Shown: positions 24,618 through 33,636 of the stretch, in pieces
Layout: the number at the start of each line of letters is the position of its first letter
Numbering within the stretch: position 1 is the stretch's first letter
Assembly: GCA_016792805.1 (NCBI GenBank)
Contig: JAEUHX010000021.1
Span: 39,968-103,967 of the forward strand
Length of the DNA stretch: 64,000 nucleotides
Origin: Planctomycetota bacterium
GTDB taxonomy: Bacteria > Planctomycetota > UBA1135 > JACQFD01
Reading direction: 5' to 3'
Notes under the pieces: generated by a model
The model's input: the letters and a program-made list of their open reading frames with translations, nothing else
The model's database searches: none
Told to the model about the DNA's origin: nothing
Made by a program: the position numbers and the translations under genes

Positions 24618-26891
24618 TTAGAGCATCGTCTCCGTCAGGCTTCGCTGCCAGGGCTCCCAGAGCTCCGCGTTCGACGAGGTCATCGCCGTCGAGAGGTGGA
24701 AACCCGCGTCCTCGGGAATCAGCAGCCCGAGCGCATGCATCGCGCCGTAGTAGGCGACGCGATCGGAGCCCTCGAGCTGTGCGACGAGCTGATTCACCGT
24801 CTCGGCGCTCCGCGAGCGGCTGACGCCGATCGCGTGGAGGTGCGCCTCATGGGGATTGCGCGCGCGGCGAAGTTCCTGCACGAGGAGCTCGCAGTCGCGC
24901 GAATCACCGAGGTAGCCGAGCATGAACGACGCCACGAGGGACTCGAACGGCGACGTGGAGCCCATCACCGCGTCGCGCAGCGTGCCGCGCGCGGAGGCGC
25001 CTGCCGTGAGCGCAAGCGAGGTCATGGCATACCGGCGCATGCTCTCCGAGCGGCTTCCGTCGAGCACTTTCGCGGCGGTCGCGGCGTGACGCGGGTCGCG
25101 CGTGAGGCCGATCGCCAAGACTTCCGCCTCGCGAGTCGTCATGTTGCGCTCTTCGACCATGGCCGCCGAAAGGGTGCCGACTGCCGCCGGATGCCGAAGC
25201 CCGGCCGCCATGCCGAGCCCCAGCGCCGCCCACGGGCGAAGCCGCTTCTCGCCGTCGAGGAGTTCCTTCTTGAGCGCGGCGACCGAATCCGCGCCGCCGA
25301 GACGCCCCATCGAGATCATGGCGTAGCCACGGACGAGGTCGTCCTTCTCGGAGCTCAAGCATGCAGCAAGCGCCGGAAGTGTGGACTCTTGCCGAATGTG
25401 CCCGAGCGCGAGAGCGGCCGAGCGCCGCATCTCGACGCGCTTGTGCGACAGCATCGAAACGACGTCGGGATAGCACATATGCATTTGTGCTTTCGCGATG
25501 GTCTCGACCGCTTGCGCGCGAACCGCGAGATCCTCGGAGGGATCGCGCAGCGACGCCAAGATGTAAGGATCAAGAATATGCGTGGGAGAGAGCGCCTGAT
25601 ACGTCATGCACGCCTTGCGCACCGTGGCGCGCTCGGTGGCACTCCCCCATGTGCTCAAGTAGAGCGTCTCGATCACCGGGTCGATCGCGCCCGACGCGCC
25701 GCGGGAGCGCGCGAGCCCAAGCCCCACAATGGCGAGGGCGCGCACCGTGGGCTCGGCGATGCCGCCGGGCTCTGTGGTGCCATCCCACGCGAGGCGAATG
25801 AGTTGATGGGCCGCCTTCGAGCTTCCCGAAGCGCCGAGCGCAAGGATTGCCGCGTTGCGAACCTCGGGCGAGCTATCTGTAAGAAGCCCGCGAAGCGGCT
25901 CCACGGCGTTTTCCCCGCCGAGGCGCCCCAACGCGAAGGCCGCGGCCTCGCGCCGTAGGGCCTCCTCGTGGCGCACATCTTTCTGTGCAATCTGCAACAC
26001 TTTCGCGCGCGTCGCCGAAAGGTCGTCCGCCACGACGCGATCGCCCTCGAGGCGCAGCGTGACTGCGCCGCCTCCCGCGAGATCGCCCGGCTTGCGGCGG
26101 AAGAACTCCACTTGATGGAGATTCCACCAATCCGTCCACGGCTCCTCCTGCGCGAGCGCAGGCGTGATCGGACCCATCGGTGCCGAAGGCATCGTGGGAG
26201 TTGTCGGGCTGATCGGCCCAGTGCTTCGTGGGCCACTGGGAGCGGGTCCCGTCGGAACGCTCGGCCTCGGCGCGGCGACGTCGGCCGGCCCCCCGTAGGG
26301 AGACAGCGGCTTCGGAAGCGCCCGAAGTGCCGCATTTGATGCATGGGAAGGTTCCCAGCCCTGCGGAGGCGGAGGCGGAGTTCCGACGAATCCACCGTGT
26401 ACGCGCGCCGCTTCCGCGGGCGAGAGCCCGACCGTCTGAAGCCACTCGATATAGCGCGGGTCGTCGTCGAGCATGGCCGCGAAATCGTGATTTCTCGTGC
26501 GAGCGAACTCATCGAGAAGGTCGGCAGCGCCGCCCGTTTGCATCAAATTCGCGAGCGTGCAGACTCGTCCGTCCTGATCGCGGAAGATTGGCGTGACGCG
26601 ATCGGGAAAGTAGGTATTCGTCGGAAAGACTCCGCGCTCTCCATAGGCAGCAAGCTCGGAGAGGAGCTGCGCCCGCTTCTCGCGCTGCGCGACCGTGAGA
26701 TGTGTGGTATCCGCCGATCGAAGCGCATGCACAACTTCCGCGATATGCAACTGAACGCGTACGCGCTCTGCATCGGCCGATCGATCGATCGGCGCCATCG
26801 CGGGTTCTGGCTGCAGAAGAGACTGCTGACATCCAACGCCAACGATTGTCGCCAGCGAGACCAGCTGAAGCACCGTGCGGTAAGGCCTCAT
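24618..26891 (-). CDS. HEAT-repeat lipoprotein
   Basis: This 757-residue protein starts at ATG 26891 with MRPYRTVLQLVSLATIVGVG, then Cys, a lipoprotein signal and lipobox. An N-terminal helical region includes a Cys-containing VCTLANLMQTGG. A Pro-rich linker (about 190-260: GTPPPPPQGWEP, TGPISPTTPTMPSAPMGP) separates it from a C-terminal superhelix of about ten HEAT/armadillo-type repeats, for example FALGRLGGENAVEPLRGLL, AALALGHIRQESTLPALAA and MISMGRLGGADSVAALKKE. HEAT domains are protein-binding scaffolds. Location is probably periplasmic or outer-membrane-attached. The molecular role is unknown. Confidence 0.85.
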   Translation of the reverse strand: MRPYRTVLQLVSLATIVGVGCQQSLLQPEPAMAPIDRSADAERVRVQLHIAEVVHALRSADTTHLTVAQREKRAQLLSELAAYGERGVFPTNTYFPDRVTPIFRDQDGRVCTLANLMQTGGAADLLDEFARTRNHDFAAMLDDDPRYIEWLQTVGLSPAEAARVHGGFVGTPPPPPQGWEPSHASNAALRALPKPLSPYGGPADVAAPRPSVPTGPAPSGPRSTGPISPTTPTMPSAPMGPITPALAQEEPWTDWWNLHQVEFFRRKPGDLAGGGAVTLRLEGDRVVADDLSATRAKVLQIAQKDVRHEEALRREAAAFALGRLGGENAVEPLRGLLTDSSPEVRNAAILALGASGSSKAAHQLIRLAWDGTTEPGGIAEPTVRALAIVGLGLARSRGASGAIDPVIETLYLSTWGSATERATVRKACMTYQALSPTHILDPYILASLRDPSEDLAVRAQAVETIAKAQMHMCYPDVVSMLSHKRVEMRRSAALALGHIRQESTLPALAACLSSEKDDLVRGYAMISMGRLGGADSVAALKKELLDGEKRLRPWAALGLGMAAGLRHPAAVGTLSAAMVEERNMTTREAEVLAIGLTRDPRHAATAAKVLDGSRSESMRRYAMTSLALTAGASARGTLRDAVMGSTSPFESLVASFMLGYLGDSRDCELLVQELRRARNPHEAHLHAIGVSRSRSAETVNQLVAQLEGSDRVAYYGAMHALGLLIPEDAGFHLSTAMTSSNAELWEPWQRSLTETML

Positions 26892-27015
26892 GGGAGCCTC
26901 TGGGGAAAGTGAGGATGTGATCCCGGGGACCTGGCTGTAGGCAAACACAGTGGGAATGTCACCGGGCCGCTGGCGCCCGTCATCATGGCAGAGCGGGGGA
27001 GCCGGATCCCCTCTC

Positions 27016-27179
27016 GCGAGTTGTTGAAAAACCGCGCTCGAGTGGTTCGAAGCTCACTTTTCGCGAGATCCAGGAAAGGCGCGTGAGGCGTCGCCAAGGA
27101 GCTAAGTCGATCAGGGCTCGACCATGAGATCGCGAAAAGGGGATGAGAAGCGCCGGGGCGAGTCTCTCAACGACCTGCG
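27016..27179. repeat. Hairpin-rich intergenic element (possible structured RNA or MITE-like repeat)
   Basis: The ends GAGTTGTTGAAAAAC and (reverse complement) GGTCGTTGAGAGAC form an imperfect inverted pair. Inside, CTTTTCGCGA (27057-27066) pairs exactly with TCGCGAAAAG (27130-27139), and GGCGCGTGAGGCGTCGCC folds locally. The size (164 bp) and GCCAAGGAG core recall the repeat at 6394, but the sequences do not align overall. It occupies the middle of the 409-bp gap 26892-27300, in which no gene is seen. Confidence 0.5.
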
Positions 27180-27300
27180 AGATCCGCTCAGACCGGTTCG
27201 ACCCGGCTGCCACGCAAGCCTCGGGCCCCGATCCGCCTCCATGGGCCTCGGGCCAACGAATGCAGCTTGAGACGCGGAGCTGAGCCGCCGAGATCAGTCC

Positions 27301-28593
27301 TCACTTCGCGGGCAACGATACAAATTCCACCAGAAAACGAATCTCTGGAGAGTCGTCGCCGTCGACGCTGATTTCCGCCCAATACTTGCTGCCCGCCGCG
27401 TTCTGTGCACCCTTCGGCCGAAAGATGAGGCACGGAGCGCCGCCGAATCCCCCGAGGTCAACATTCACATCGGAGAGCGGCAGCGGCGGCCCCCAGGGCG
27501 CATACCACTCATCGAGCGCCCGAACTGCAATCCTCACCTTCTCCTTCGAACGGGCCGCAAACTTGGCGCTGGCGGAAGTGATGCTCCAGGCGGTGTTGCT
27601 CCGGAAGAACTCCCGCGGCATGTAGCCGCGTGCCGGATAGCTGACGTAGTCGATCGGCGGCACTTTTGTGCGCGATCGGTCCATCGACCACATGGCGGAG
27701 TATGGCGGCGCTGCACCGAAGCCCGTCTTCAACATTTGAGGATTCAGGCACCAGCGACGATGCCCGACGCGTCCCACGTTGGACGGGTCCGAGTCGTCCA
27801 TGTAAGAATCTACAGATGCGGGCATCCCGGACCCAACGCAGAGATTGCTGTGGCTCGTTCCCTCGTAACCGCGCTTGTACTCCGCATCGGGAAGTCCGGG
27901 ATTGGCGGGCGTGTGATCGAGGCGCCCGATCGCCTTGCAGAGCTTCGCGCCCGCCTCGCAGAGCTCATTCATCTTGGAGTCGAGGACCATGGCGTCATAA
28001 GGCACATCACACAAAAATCTAAATTGCTGCAACCGTCGGAGAGCCTTGAGCCGCAGATCGTCCGCGGCGTAGCCCTCTTGGGGTGGGAGGCTCTCGATCT
28101 TGCGAAGCGTATCGGAGATCACCTGCAGGCTCTTTGGGAACGGACGAATCCCCTCGATCTCCAATAATTCGCCGTCGCGCCACTCCTGGGTAGAAATCAC
28201 TTTTCTCTTCTCGAGGACCTGAATCTTCCCCGACTTGAGGCCGAGCTTGAAGCCCGCCTTCACTTCACGTTCGCCGGTCTCGTCCTTCTCGTAATACGCG
28301 CCGTGGAGCTGTCCCTTCTGGTAGTTCGCTCGCTTCACCACGGCTCCGCGCTCATCCATCGACTCATACAATCCGTCGAGCTCGCCTGCGCGGTAACTTG
28401 TTCGAATGCGCGGCAGGCCGGTCTCGTGATACTCCACGAAGGGTCCGTTCCGTCGCCCCGACTCATCGGTGCTGTAGCGCGCCTTCAGGGCGCCCGATGG
28501 ATACAATTCCTCCACTCCGGCGGGGCGCACTCCGCCGTCATTTTGAAACAGGAAAGCCAGCGCGAGCACGAGCCCCGCTGCGGTGCGGATCAT
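27301..28593 (-). CDS. Secreted MORN-repeat (YwqK-like) and CAP-domain protein
   Basis: This 430-residue protein has a signal peptide (MIRTAAGLVLALAFLFQNDG). Residues about 27-125 hold variant MORN_2 (YwqK-type) repeats: VEELYPSGALKARYSTDESG, NGPFVEYHETGLPRIRTSYR, DGLYESMDERGAVVKRANY and LHGAYYEKDETGERE. From about 195 a CAP/SCP-like domain follows, with LCEAGAKLCKAIGRLDHTP, GTSHSNLCVG and VGHRRWCLNP. CAP proteins are extracellular lipid-binding or protease-like modules. MORN plus CAP in one secreted chain is unusual. Function unknown. Confidence 0.75.
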   Translation of the reverse strand: MIRTAAGLVLALAFLFQNDGGVRPAGVEELYPSGALKARYSTDESGRRNGPFVEYHETGLPRIRTSYRAGELDGLYESMDERGAVVKRANYQKGQLHGAYYEKDETGEREVKAGFKLGLKSGKIQVLEKRKVISTQEWRDGELLEIEGIRPFPKSLQVISDTLRKIESLPPQEGYAADDLRLKALRRLQQFRFLCDVPYDAMVLDSKMNELCEAGAKLCKAIGRLDHTPANPGLPDAEYKRGYEGTSHSNLCVGSGMPASVDSYMDDSDPSNVGRVGHRRWCLNPQMLKTGFGAAPPYSAMWSMDRSRTKVPPIDYVSYPARGYMPREFFRSNTAWSITSASAKFAARSKEKVRIAVRALDEWYAPWGPPLPLSDVNVDLGGFGGAPCLIFRPKGAQNAAGSKYWAEISVDGDDSPEIRFLVEFVSLPAK

Positions 28594-28824
28594 GGATACC
28601 TACAAATGGCTCCGGCGCGAACGTTGCCAGAGCGTGAATCGGGGAGATTGGAGCCGCGTGCCAGGCTCGCTCGACAGGAGGGCTCGACCGCGGTTCACCA
28701 TGCTGCCTGCACGACGCGCCTACGTCCAGCCAGCCAACCGGATCTCGTCGCACTCGCTCTGCGGATCACTCTTGGATCATTGTCCACAGCCATGCTCGCG
28801 CAGATGCCAATGCGCCTTCTGGCG

Positions 28825-30069
28825 CTACTCCCAGAGTTGACGGATCGGAACGGCAAAGAGATCAGTGTCCATCCGCACTGTGGCGCCGCCGTCGTACAGC
28901 ACAACTCCGCAGATCCAGCTCGATCCCGCGAGCGATCGGAGCTTTCGCAGCCCCCGAAAGTCGCGGTCGACGATGGACGCAGCAGCCTTGATCTCCACGC
29001 CAACCAGTGAGGCCCTCGACTCCTCAAGCACGAGATCGACCTCGAAATCATCACGATCCCGAAAGTGTGAAAACTCGATTGGCGAGTCTCGCCAACCCGC
29101 TTGCCGTCGAAGCTCCTGCACCACAAATGTCTCGAGCATGGAACCGTATTGGTTCGAATCGCGCTGAAGCCTTGCCGCATCGAGTCGAAGCAACGCGCAG
29201 CCGACGCCAGTGTCACAGATATGAAGCTTGGGACGCTTGACGAGCCGGCTCAATCGATTGCGATGCCACGCCGGAATCCGCTCCACGAGAAAAATTTGCT
29301 CGAGAACGCCCAGGTATTCATGGATCGTCTGGCGAGTCAGCTCGAAAGGTGCGGCAAGCTCCTCGATATTTGTGATGTTCGCCGTCTTGAGAGCTACGGC
29401 CTCGAGGAGCTTTGGCAGAGATCCCAACGATCGCAGCTTCGTGAAGTCGCGGACGTCTCGCTGTATCTGTGTATGAACATACTCGCGATACCAATGGGCG
29501 CGGCGTGTCGGAGCGCCGCGCAACACCGCGGCGGGGAAACCCCCTGCGACGATTCGCTCGGCAAGGTTCTCCCCAAGCCGCTCCGACACTCCACTCGGGA
29601 AGTTCGCACGAAATGCTCGATCGAGAAATCGTGATTTCGCACGCTCCATTTCACACTGCGCCAGCGGATGGAGGCGGAGGACTTCCATTCGTCCTGCAAG
29701 AGACTCGGAGAGGCGCGGGACTGCAAAGATATTGGCAGATCCCGTTAGGACAAATCGACCGAACGCTCTGTCGCGGTCGATGATGGCCTTGAGCGATGGG
29801 AAAATCTCGGGAACCCGCTGAACCTCGTCGAGGATACATTTCTTCGGCAGCGCCGCGACCCATCCGACGGGATCCCCCAATGCAGCCCTTCGCCGATCCT
29901 CGTCGTCGAACGAGATGTATGGATACCCTCGCGGCTCGCAATACTCACGGGCTAGCGTAGTCTTGCCGCATTGGCGGGGCCCATGAATGAGAACTGCCGG
30001 CGTATCCGCAAGTGCCTCAGCCAGGCGGGCTGCGATCGCTCGCGGAATGGGTTCGCCTTGGAGGACCAT
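28825..30069 (-). CDS. AAA-family ATPase with DUF4143 domain
   Basis: This 414-residue protein has Walker A HGPRQCGKTTLARE (about 29-42), Walker B KCILDEVQRVPEIF and sensor-1 FVLTGSANIF. A C-terminal DUF4143 part ends in a nuclease-like fold (HFRDRDDFEVDLVLEE, VGVEIKAAASI) with an E/D-x-K pattern. Family members are common accessory genes of unclear function, often duplicated and associated with mobile or toxin-like loci. It stands alone, flanked by intergenic gaps and a tandem repeat upstream. Confidence 0.88.
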   Translation of the reverse strand: MVLQGEPIPRAIAARLAEALADTPAVLIHGPRQCGKTTLAREYCEPRGYPYISFDDEDRRRAALGDPVGWVAALPKKCILDEVQRVPEIFPSLKAIIDRDRAFGRFVLTGSANIFAVPRLSESLAGRMEVLRLHPLAQCEMERAKSRFLDRAFRANFPSGVSERLGENLAERIVAGGFPAAVLRGAPTRRAHWYREYVHTQIQRDVRDFTKLRSLGSLPKLLEAVALKTANITNIEELAAPFELTRQTIHEYLGVLEQIFLVERIPAWHRNRLSRLVKRPKLHICDTGVGCALLRLDAARLQRDSNQYGSMLETFVVQELRRQAGWRDSPIEFSHFRDRDDFEVDLVLEESRASLVGVEIKAAASIVDRDFRGLRKLRSLAGSSWICGVVLYDGGATVRMDTDLFAVPIRQLWE

Positions 30070-30122
30070 CGAGAGGAAGGACGCCGTTTTGTCTTGGCCG
30101 AGAGCGAGACACTATCGCAGGT

Positions 30123-30191
30123 GTCGGCTGTTCGCTAGTTCGCGCGTCGGCTGTTCGCTAGTTCGCGCGTCGGCTGTTCGCTAGTTCGCGC
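30123..30191. repeat. Three perfect tandem copies of a 23-bp unit
   Basis: The unit begins GTCGGCTGTTCGCTAG and ends TTCGCGC. Copies lie at 30123-30145, 30146-30168 and 30169-30191 without mismatches. It lies between the starts and ends of flanking minus-strand genes (upstream of the ATPase, downstream of DAHP synthase), so it could be regulatory or a simple expandable repeat. Confidence 0.9.
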
Positions 30192-30266
30192 ACGCAAGGG
30201 AGCGCGACGTTCCTGCGGGTGCCTAGCAAAACCTTACGGATTTCGCGCTCTGGAGACGCCAACGCG

Positions 30267-31319
30267 CTACGGCCGGCGCAGCGGCGTCGCGAGCTGCTTT
30301 CCTTCGATCTCGAGGAGCCGCTCCACCTTCTCCATCAATGCCGCAAATTCGCTGGGGCGCAGCGCTTGCCGACCGTCGCTGCGAGCCGCAAGCGGGTCGG
30401 GGTGCACTTCCACCATCAATCCGTCGGCGCCGGCAGCCACTGCCGCCTTCGCCATGGGCGCAACTAGCTCTGAACGCCCTGTCGCATGGGAAGGATCGAC
30501 GATCACCGGCAGATGGCACAATTCCTGAAGCGCCGGCACCGAGGCAAGATCCAACAAATTCCGCGTCTCGCCGTCGAAGCTGCGAACGCCGCGTTCACAC
30601 AGAATCACCGACGCCGCCGCCCCCGCCGGAGCCGCGCGCAGCACATATTCAGCCGCCAGCAGAAGCTCCTTGAGCGTCTGCGCCATGCCGCGCTTCAGCA
30701 TCACCGGCTTGCCGGTGCGCCCCGCCTCCGAAAGCAGCGGGAAGTTTTGTGAATTCCTCGAGCCGATCTGCAGCGCGTCGGCGTAGCGCGCCACGAGCTC
30801 CACGTCGCGCGGATCGAGCGCTTCTGTGACAATCGGCATCTCGAGCTCGTCGCCGACGTCGCGGAGCATCTTGAGCCCGTCGGCACCCAAGCCCTGGAAT
30901 GAGTAAGGAGATGTCCGCGGCTTGTAAGCGCCGCCGCGCAGGATCGACGCCCCCGCGTCGCGCGCACCGAGAGCCGAGGCCCGAAGCTGAAGCTCGCTCT
31001 CGACGGCACACGGCCCCGCGATCACGGCGAAGCTATCGCCGCCGACGGGAACCGAGCCAATCGACACCACCGATCGCCCTTTGCCTGCCTCGCGCGCCGC
31101 CAGCTTGTACGGCTTCGCAATGGTGAGGACGCGCTCCACAAAGGGCAGCGCCTGCAGCGCACCCAGAGCGGAGGTGCTCGCGCCCGGCGCGCTCTGCGTC
31201 GCGACGGCGAGCGTCGAGCCCTCCGACACATCGTGCGCGCGCGCGCCGAGCTTCTCGATCTCGTGAACGAGCCGCTGGCGGTCGCTCAGGGTCGCGCTGG
31301 GGCGGAGGACGAAGATCAA
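30267..31319 (-). CDS. aroF: 3-deoxy-7-phosphoheptulonate synthase (DAHP synthase, AroF/type I-beta)
   Basis: This 350-residue enzyme condenses phosphoenolpyruvate with erythrose 4-phosphate, the first step of the shikimate pathway. A ferredoxin-like N-terminal regulatory domain (about 1-70) precedes the TIM barrel with [56 protein letters not shown] and [11 protein letters not shown]. The N-terminal domain is the usual allosteric site in this class. The start is TTG at 31319 without a clear ribosome site, so it could be slightly different. Confidence 0.93.
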   Translation of the reverse strand: MIFVLRPSATLSDRQRLVHEIEKLGARAHDVSEGSTLAVATQSAPGASTSALGALQALPFVERVLTIAKPYKLAAREAGKGRSVVSIGSVPVGGDSFAVIAGPCAVESELQLRASALGARDAGASILRGGAYKPRTSPYSFQGLGADGLKMLRDVGDELEMPIVTEALDPRDVELVARYADALQIGSRNSQNFPLLSEAGRTGKPVMLKRGMAQTLKELLLAAEYVLRAAPAGAAASVILCERGVRSFDGETRNLLDLASVPALQELCHLPVIVDPSHATGRSELVAPMAKAAVAAGADGLMVEVHPDPLAARSDGRQALRPSEFAALMEKVERLLEIEGKQLATPLRRP

Positions 31320-31498
31320 AGGAGGACGCGGGCCGAGAGGGTCCGTAAGAGACTAGGAGCAACCCTCCGGACGATCAATCGGACCGGGGGGCGGTGCGGA
31401 CGAGCCGCGGGATTCGACGGGCGCTGATGGGAGCAATCCCAGGGCCAACCACCATGCCCACGGCGCACCGCCCGGCCGCGAAAATCCCCGCAACGCGA

Positions 31499-32029
31499 CT
31501 ACGCCGCTGCGGCAACTTTGGCGACGGCGGCCGCGCCGAAGGCGGCGACCCGCAGCGCGATCTCAACGCCCTTCAGCACCCGCGCCAGGTCGTGGCGGGC
31601 CTGGATGTCGCGGTTGGCGTCTTCGATCAGGCTCTTGAGCTTCTGTCCATCCTCATCGAGGAGATCGCCCACGCGGAAGACGTCGAGCGAGCCGAGCACC
31701 ATGAGCCGCCCCGAGAGAACGGCGATGCGCTGCCGCAGTTCGCGACGCTTCTCCTCGTCGTCCTCCTGTTCACGCAGGAGTGTCGCGACCTCGATCTGCA
31801 CCTCGAGTTCAGCAACCCGGCGATTGAGTTCCGACTCGGGGAGCTGCGTGGAATCGACCAACTCCTCGAGCGCCTTGCCGAGCGCGCCGACCGCGTCGAG
31901 CGCCTTTTTTGTTTTCTTTGCGTCCGGCGCGGAGCCCTTTACGAGCCTTTCAATCTCCTCCCGCTGCAATCCGAGACCCTCGATCGCATTCTTGAACTCC
32001 GTAACCACTCCCTTGTAGTCGATCGCCAT
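31499..32029 (-). CDS. Coiled-coil protein of unknown function
   Basis: This 176-residue, mostly helical and highly charged protein (ALEELVDSTQLPESELNRRV, EVQIEVATLLREQEDDEEKR, RELRQRIAVLSGRL) ends in an Ala/Val-rich hydrophobic tail (IALRVAAFGAAAVAKVAAAA) that may contact the membrane. No family recognised. It is the last gene of a three-gene minus-strand cluster with two coiled-coil lipoproteins, separated from the nearest by 32 bp. Confidence 0.7.
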   Translation of the reverse strand: MAIDYKGVVTEFKNAIEGLGLQREEIERLVKGSAPDAKKTKKALDAVGALGKALEELVDSTQLPESELNRRVAELEVQIEVATLLREQEDDEEKRRELRQRIAVLSGRLMVLGSLDVFRVGDLLDEDGQKLKSLIEDANRDIQARHDLARVLKGVEIALRVAAFGAAAVAKVAAAA

Positions 32030-32061
32030 CGGCCGTTCCTTATGAATGATAAAAGACGCAA

Positions 32062-32766
32062 TTACTTACTATTTTTGATGGTGTCGAGTTTCGACCAGTG
32101 CTCCAGCAGCTTCTCGAGAGCGCGCTCGGCGCGCTCTCCCTGCTTCGACGCCGCCTCCGCTGCGAATCGCATTCGGGAGATTGCCGGATTCGTCGCATCA
32201 GCGGCCGAGAGCCCCGCGCGGAACGCCTCGATCTGCCGACGGCTCTCTCGGATGGACTCGAGAAGGACGGCGGGCACCGGACGGTCGAGGTATTCGTGAA
32301 GCAGCTTGCCACTTTTCTGCGCTTCGTCGACAACCCGCTGGAGTGCCGCCAACCCGGAGAGCATCTGTGCATTTCGGAGCTCACAATCACGTGCGCGAAC
32401 GGCGTCCGCTTCGGCGCGCGCCAAGGCCAGCTCCGCGAGAGCTTGAAACGCGCTCGGGCGCCGAGCCGCCACGTCTGCGGGCGCCGACTCCGCGAGCGCG
32501 GGCGTCGTGGAGAGCCGCTCCGAGAGCGCCGCCATCGAGGCTTTCGCGTCATTTTCCGCGATCGTCTCGAGCGCCGCGGCCTCGAGTGCGGTCGCACCGC
32601 GCGCGACCAGCTCCATGCCTCGCTGCGTTCGAGAAAGCTCGTTCCGCAGCGACTCGAAATATTTGTGCTCGGACTCGGTGAGGCTCCGGATGCCCTCCTG
32701 CGACGCGCAGCTCGCGCCAAACGCAAGAAAGACCACGGCAAAACACTTCCAGGAGAACCACTTCAT
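32062..32766 (-). CDS. Helical lipoprotein, paralogue of its upstream neighbour
   Basis: This 234-residue protein has a lipoprotein signal (WKCFAVVFLAFGASC, Cys about 20). The mature part is helical: ASQEGIRSLTESEHKYFESL, then long Ala/Glu/Arg heptad-like stretches. The start CASQEGIR resembles CATPTGIR of the upstream gene at the same distance from the lipobox, suggesting tandem duplication. ATG at 32766 overlaps the upstream stop (ATGA), so translation is coupled. Probable periplasmic, lipid-anchored coiled coil; function unknown. Confidence 0.72.
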   Translation of the reverse strand: MKWFSWKCFAVVFLAFGASCASQEGIRSLTESEHKYFESLRNELSRTQRGMELVARGATALEAAALETIAENDAKASMAALSERLSTTPALAESAPADVAARRPSAFQALAELALARAEADAVRARDCELRNAQMLSGLAALQRVVDEAQKSGKLLHEYLDRPVPAVLLESIRESRRQIEAFRAGLSAADATNPAISRMRFAAEAASKQGERAERALEKLLEHWSKLDTIKNSK

Positions 32767-33476
32767 CGGAGTTCACCCCGCCGAATCGCCAGCACGGCTT
32801 CCTGAATTTTTGCAAAGTTCAAATTGCTGCCGGCGGCTGCGGCTCGAGCAATCGAGTCGCCGTCGATTGTTGCGTCGATCTGTAGATACTCGTCCACCTT
32901 GTCGTGAAACGCTTGATAGACGGCGATCTGCCGAGAGAGCACCTCCAGTCGCACGTCGAGATTTGTGAGCGCTCTTCTCGCGTTCACAGCGGAAACGAGC
33001 CACGTCTTGAGCGCCTCGTCGGCCTTGGGCGAAGGAGCCAGAGTCGGCACGCTCGGATCCTCGATCTTCAAATCCTCAATACTCTTCGGAGCGAGGTTCG
33101 CCACGTGGCGGTCGAACTCCTTCGCGGCCTTCTGGATGCCCCGCGCGATCGAAGCCGCCTTTTTTTGCATCGTTGACGCGTCAGCCGCTGCAACGAGGTC
33201 ACGAGCCGCCTCTACATCTGTGCGAAACTTCTCCGAGACATACGCCTCTCGACACGCTGCGAAGATCTCCTCGAGTCGCGTGCGCACCAGCTCTCGGTAA
33301 TCCTCCACCGACGCGCGCAAAGCGCTCAGATTCTGTCCGTGATGCGCAGAGGCCTCGCGGATTCCCGTCGGCGTCGCGCAGCTCACGAGCACTGCGAGAA
33401 TCCAAGCGGCCGAAAGCGGAACACCGCGGCGCAAGACCCCAGCGCCGCGGAACGGATGGATCACAGATGGGCGCAA
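32763..33476 (-). CDS. Helical lipoprotein
   Basis: This 237-residue protein has a signal sequence (VPLSAAWILAVLVSC) with lipobox Cys near residue 33, followed by ATPTGIREASAHHGQNLSAL and a long helical region (VEDYRELVRTRLEEIFAACR, MQKKAASIARGIQKAAKEFD). No family recognised. It is the first gene of the cluster of three and overlaps the next by 4 bp. The N-terminus before the hydrophobic segment is long for a lipoprotein (about 18 residues), so a later start is possible. Confidence 0.7.
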   Translation of the reverse strand: MRPSVIHPFRGAGVLRRGVPLSAAWILAVLVSCATPTGIREASAHHGQNLSALRASVEDYRELVRTRLEEIFAACREAYVSEKFRTDVEAARDLVAAADASTMQKKAASIARGIQKAAKEFDRHVANLAPKSIEDLKIEDPSVPTLAPSPKADEALKTWLVSAVNARRALTNLDVRLEVLSRQIAVYQAFHDKVDEYLQIDATIDGDSIARAAAAGSNLNFAKIQEAVLAIRRGELR

Positions 33477-33578
33477 AGCGGATCTCCGCGGAGAGAAGTG
33501 GCGCGCGTTATGGAGCGCCGCCGGTCACCTGTCAACGCCGCCCGACGGCCCGACGAACCGCCTCCTCCAAAATGAGAC

Positions 33579-33612
33579 GGGCGGCACCCCCCGATTCCGG
33601 GAGCTGCCGCCC
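33579..33612 (-). terminator. Hairpin after the porin gene
   Basis: GGGCGGCA and TGCCGCCC pair around an 18-nt loop. On the minus strand it is followed by GTCTCATTTT. It lies about 25 bp after the porin stop and fits a terminator for that gene. Confidence 0.6.
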
Positions 33613-33636
33613 GCAGAGAATCGCCGCCTCGAGCTG

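Noticed and set aside
24552..25958. 468-codon plus-strand frame opposite the HEAT lipoprotein
   Set aside because: Arg/His-rich shadow frame; HEAT repeats on the minus strand are clear.
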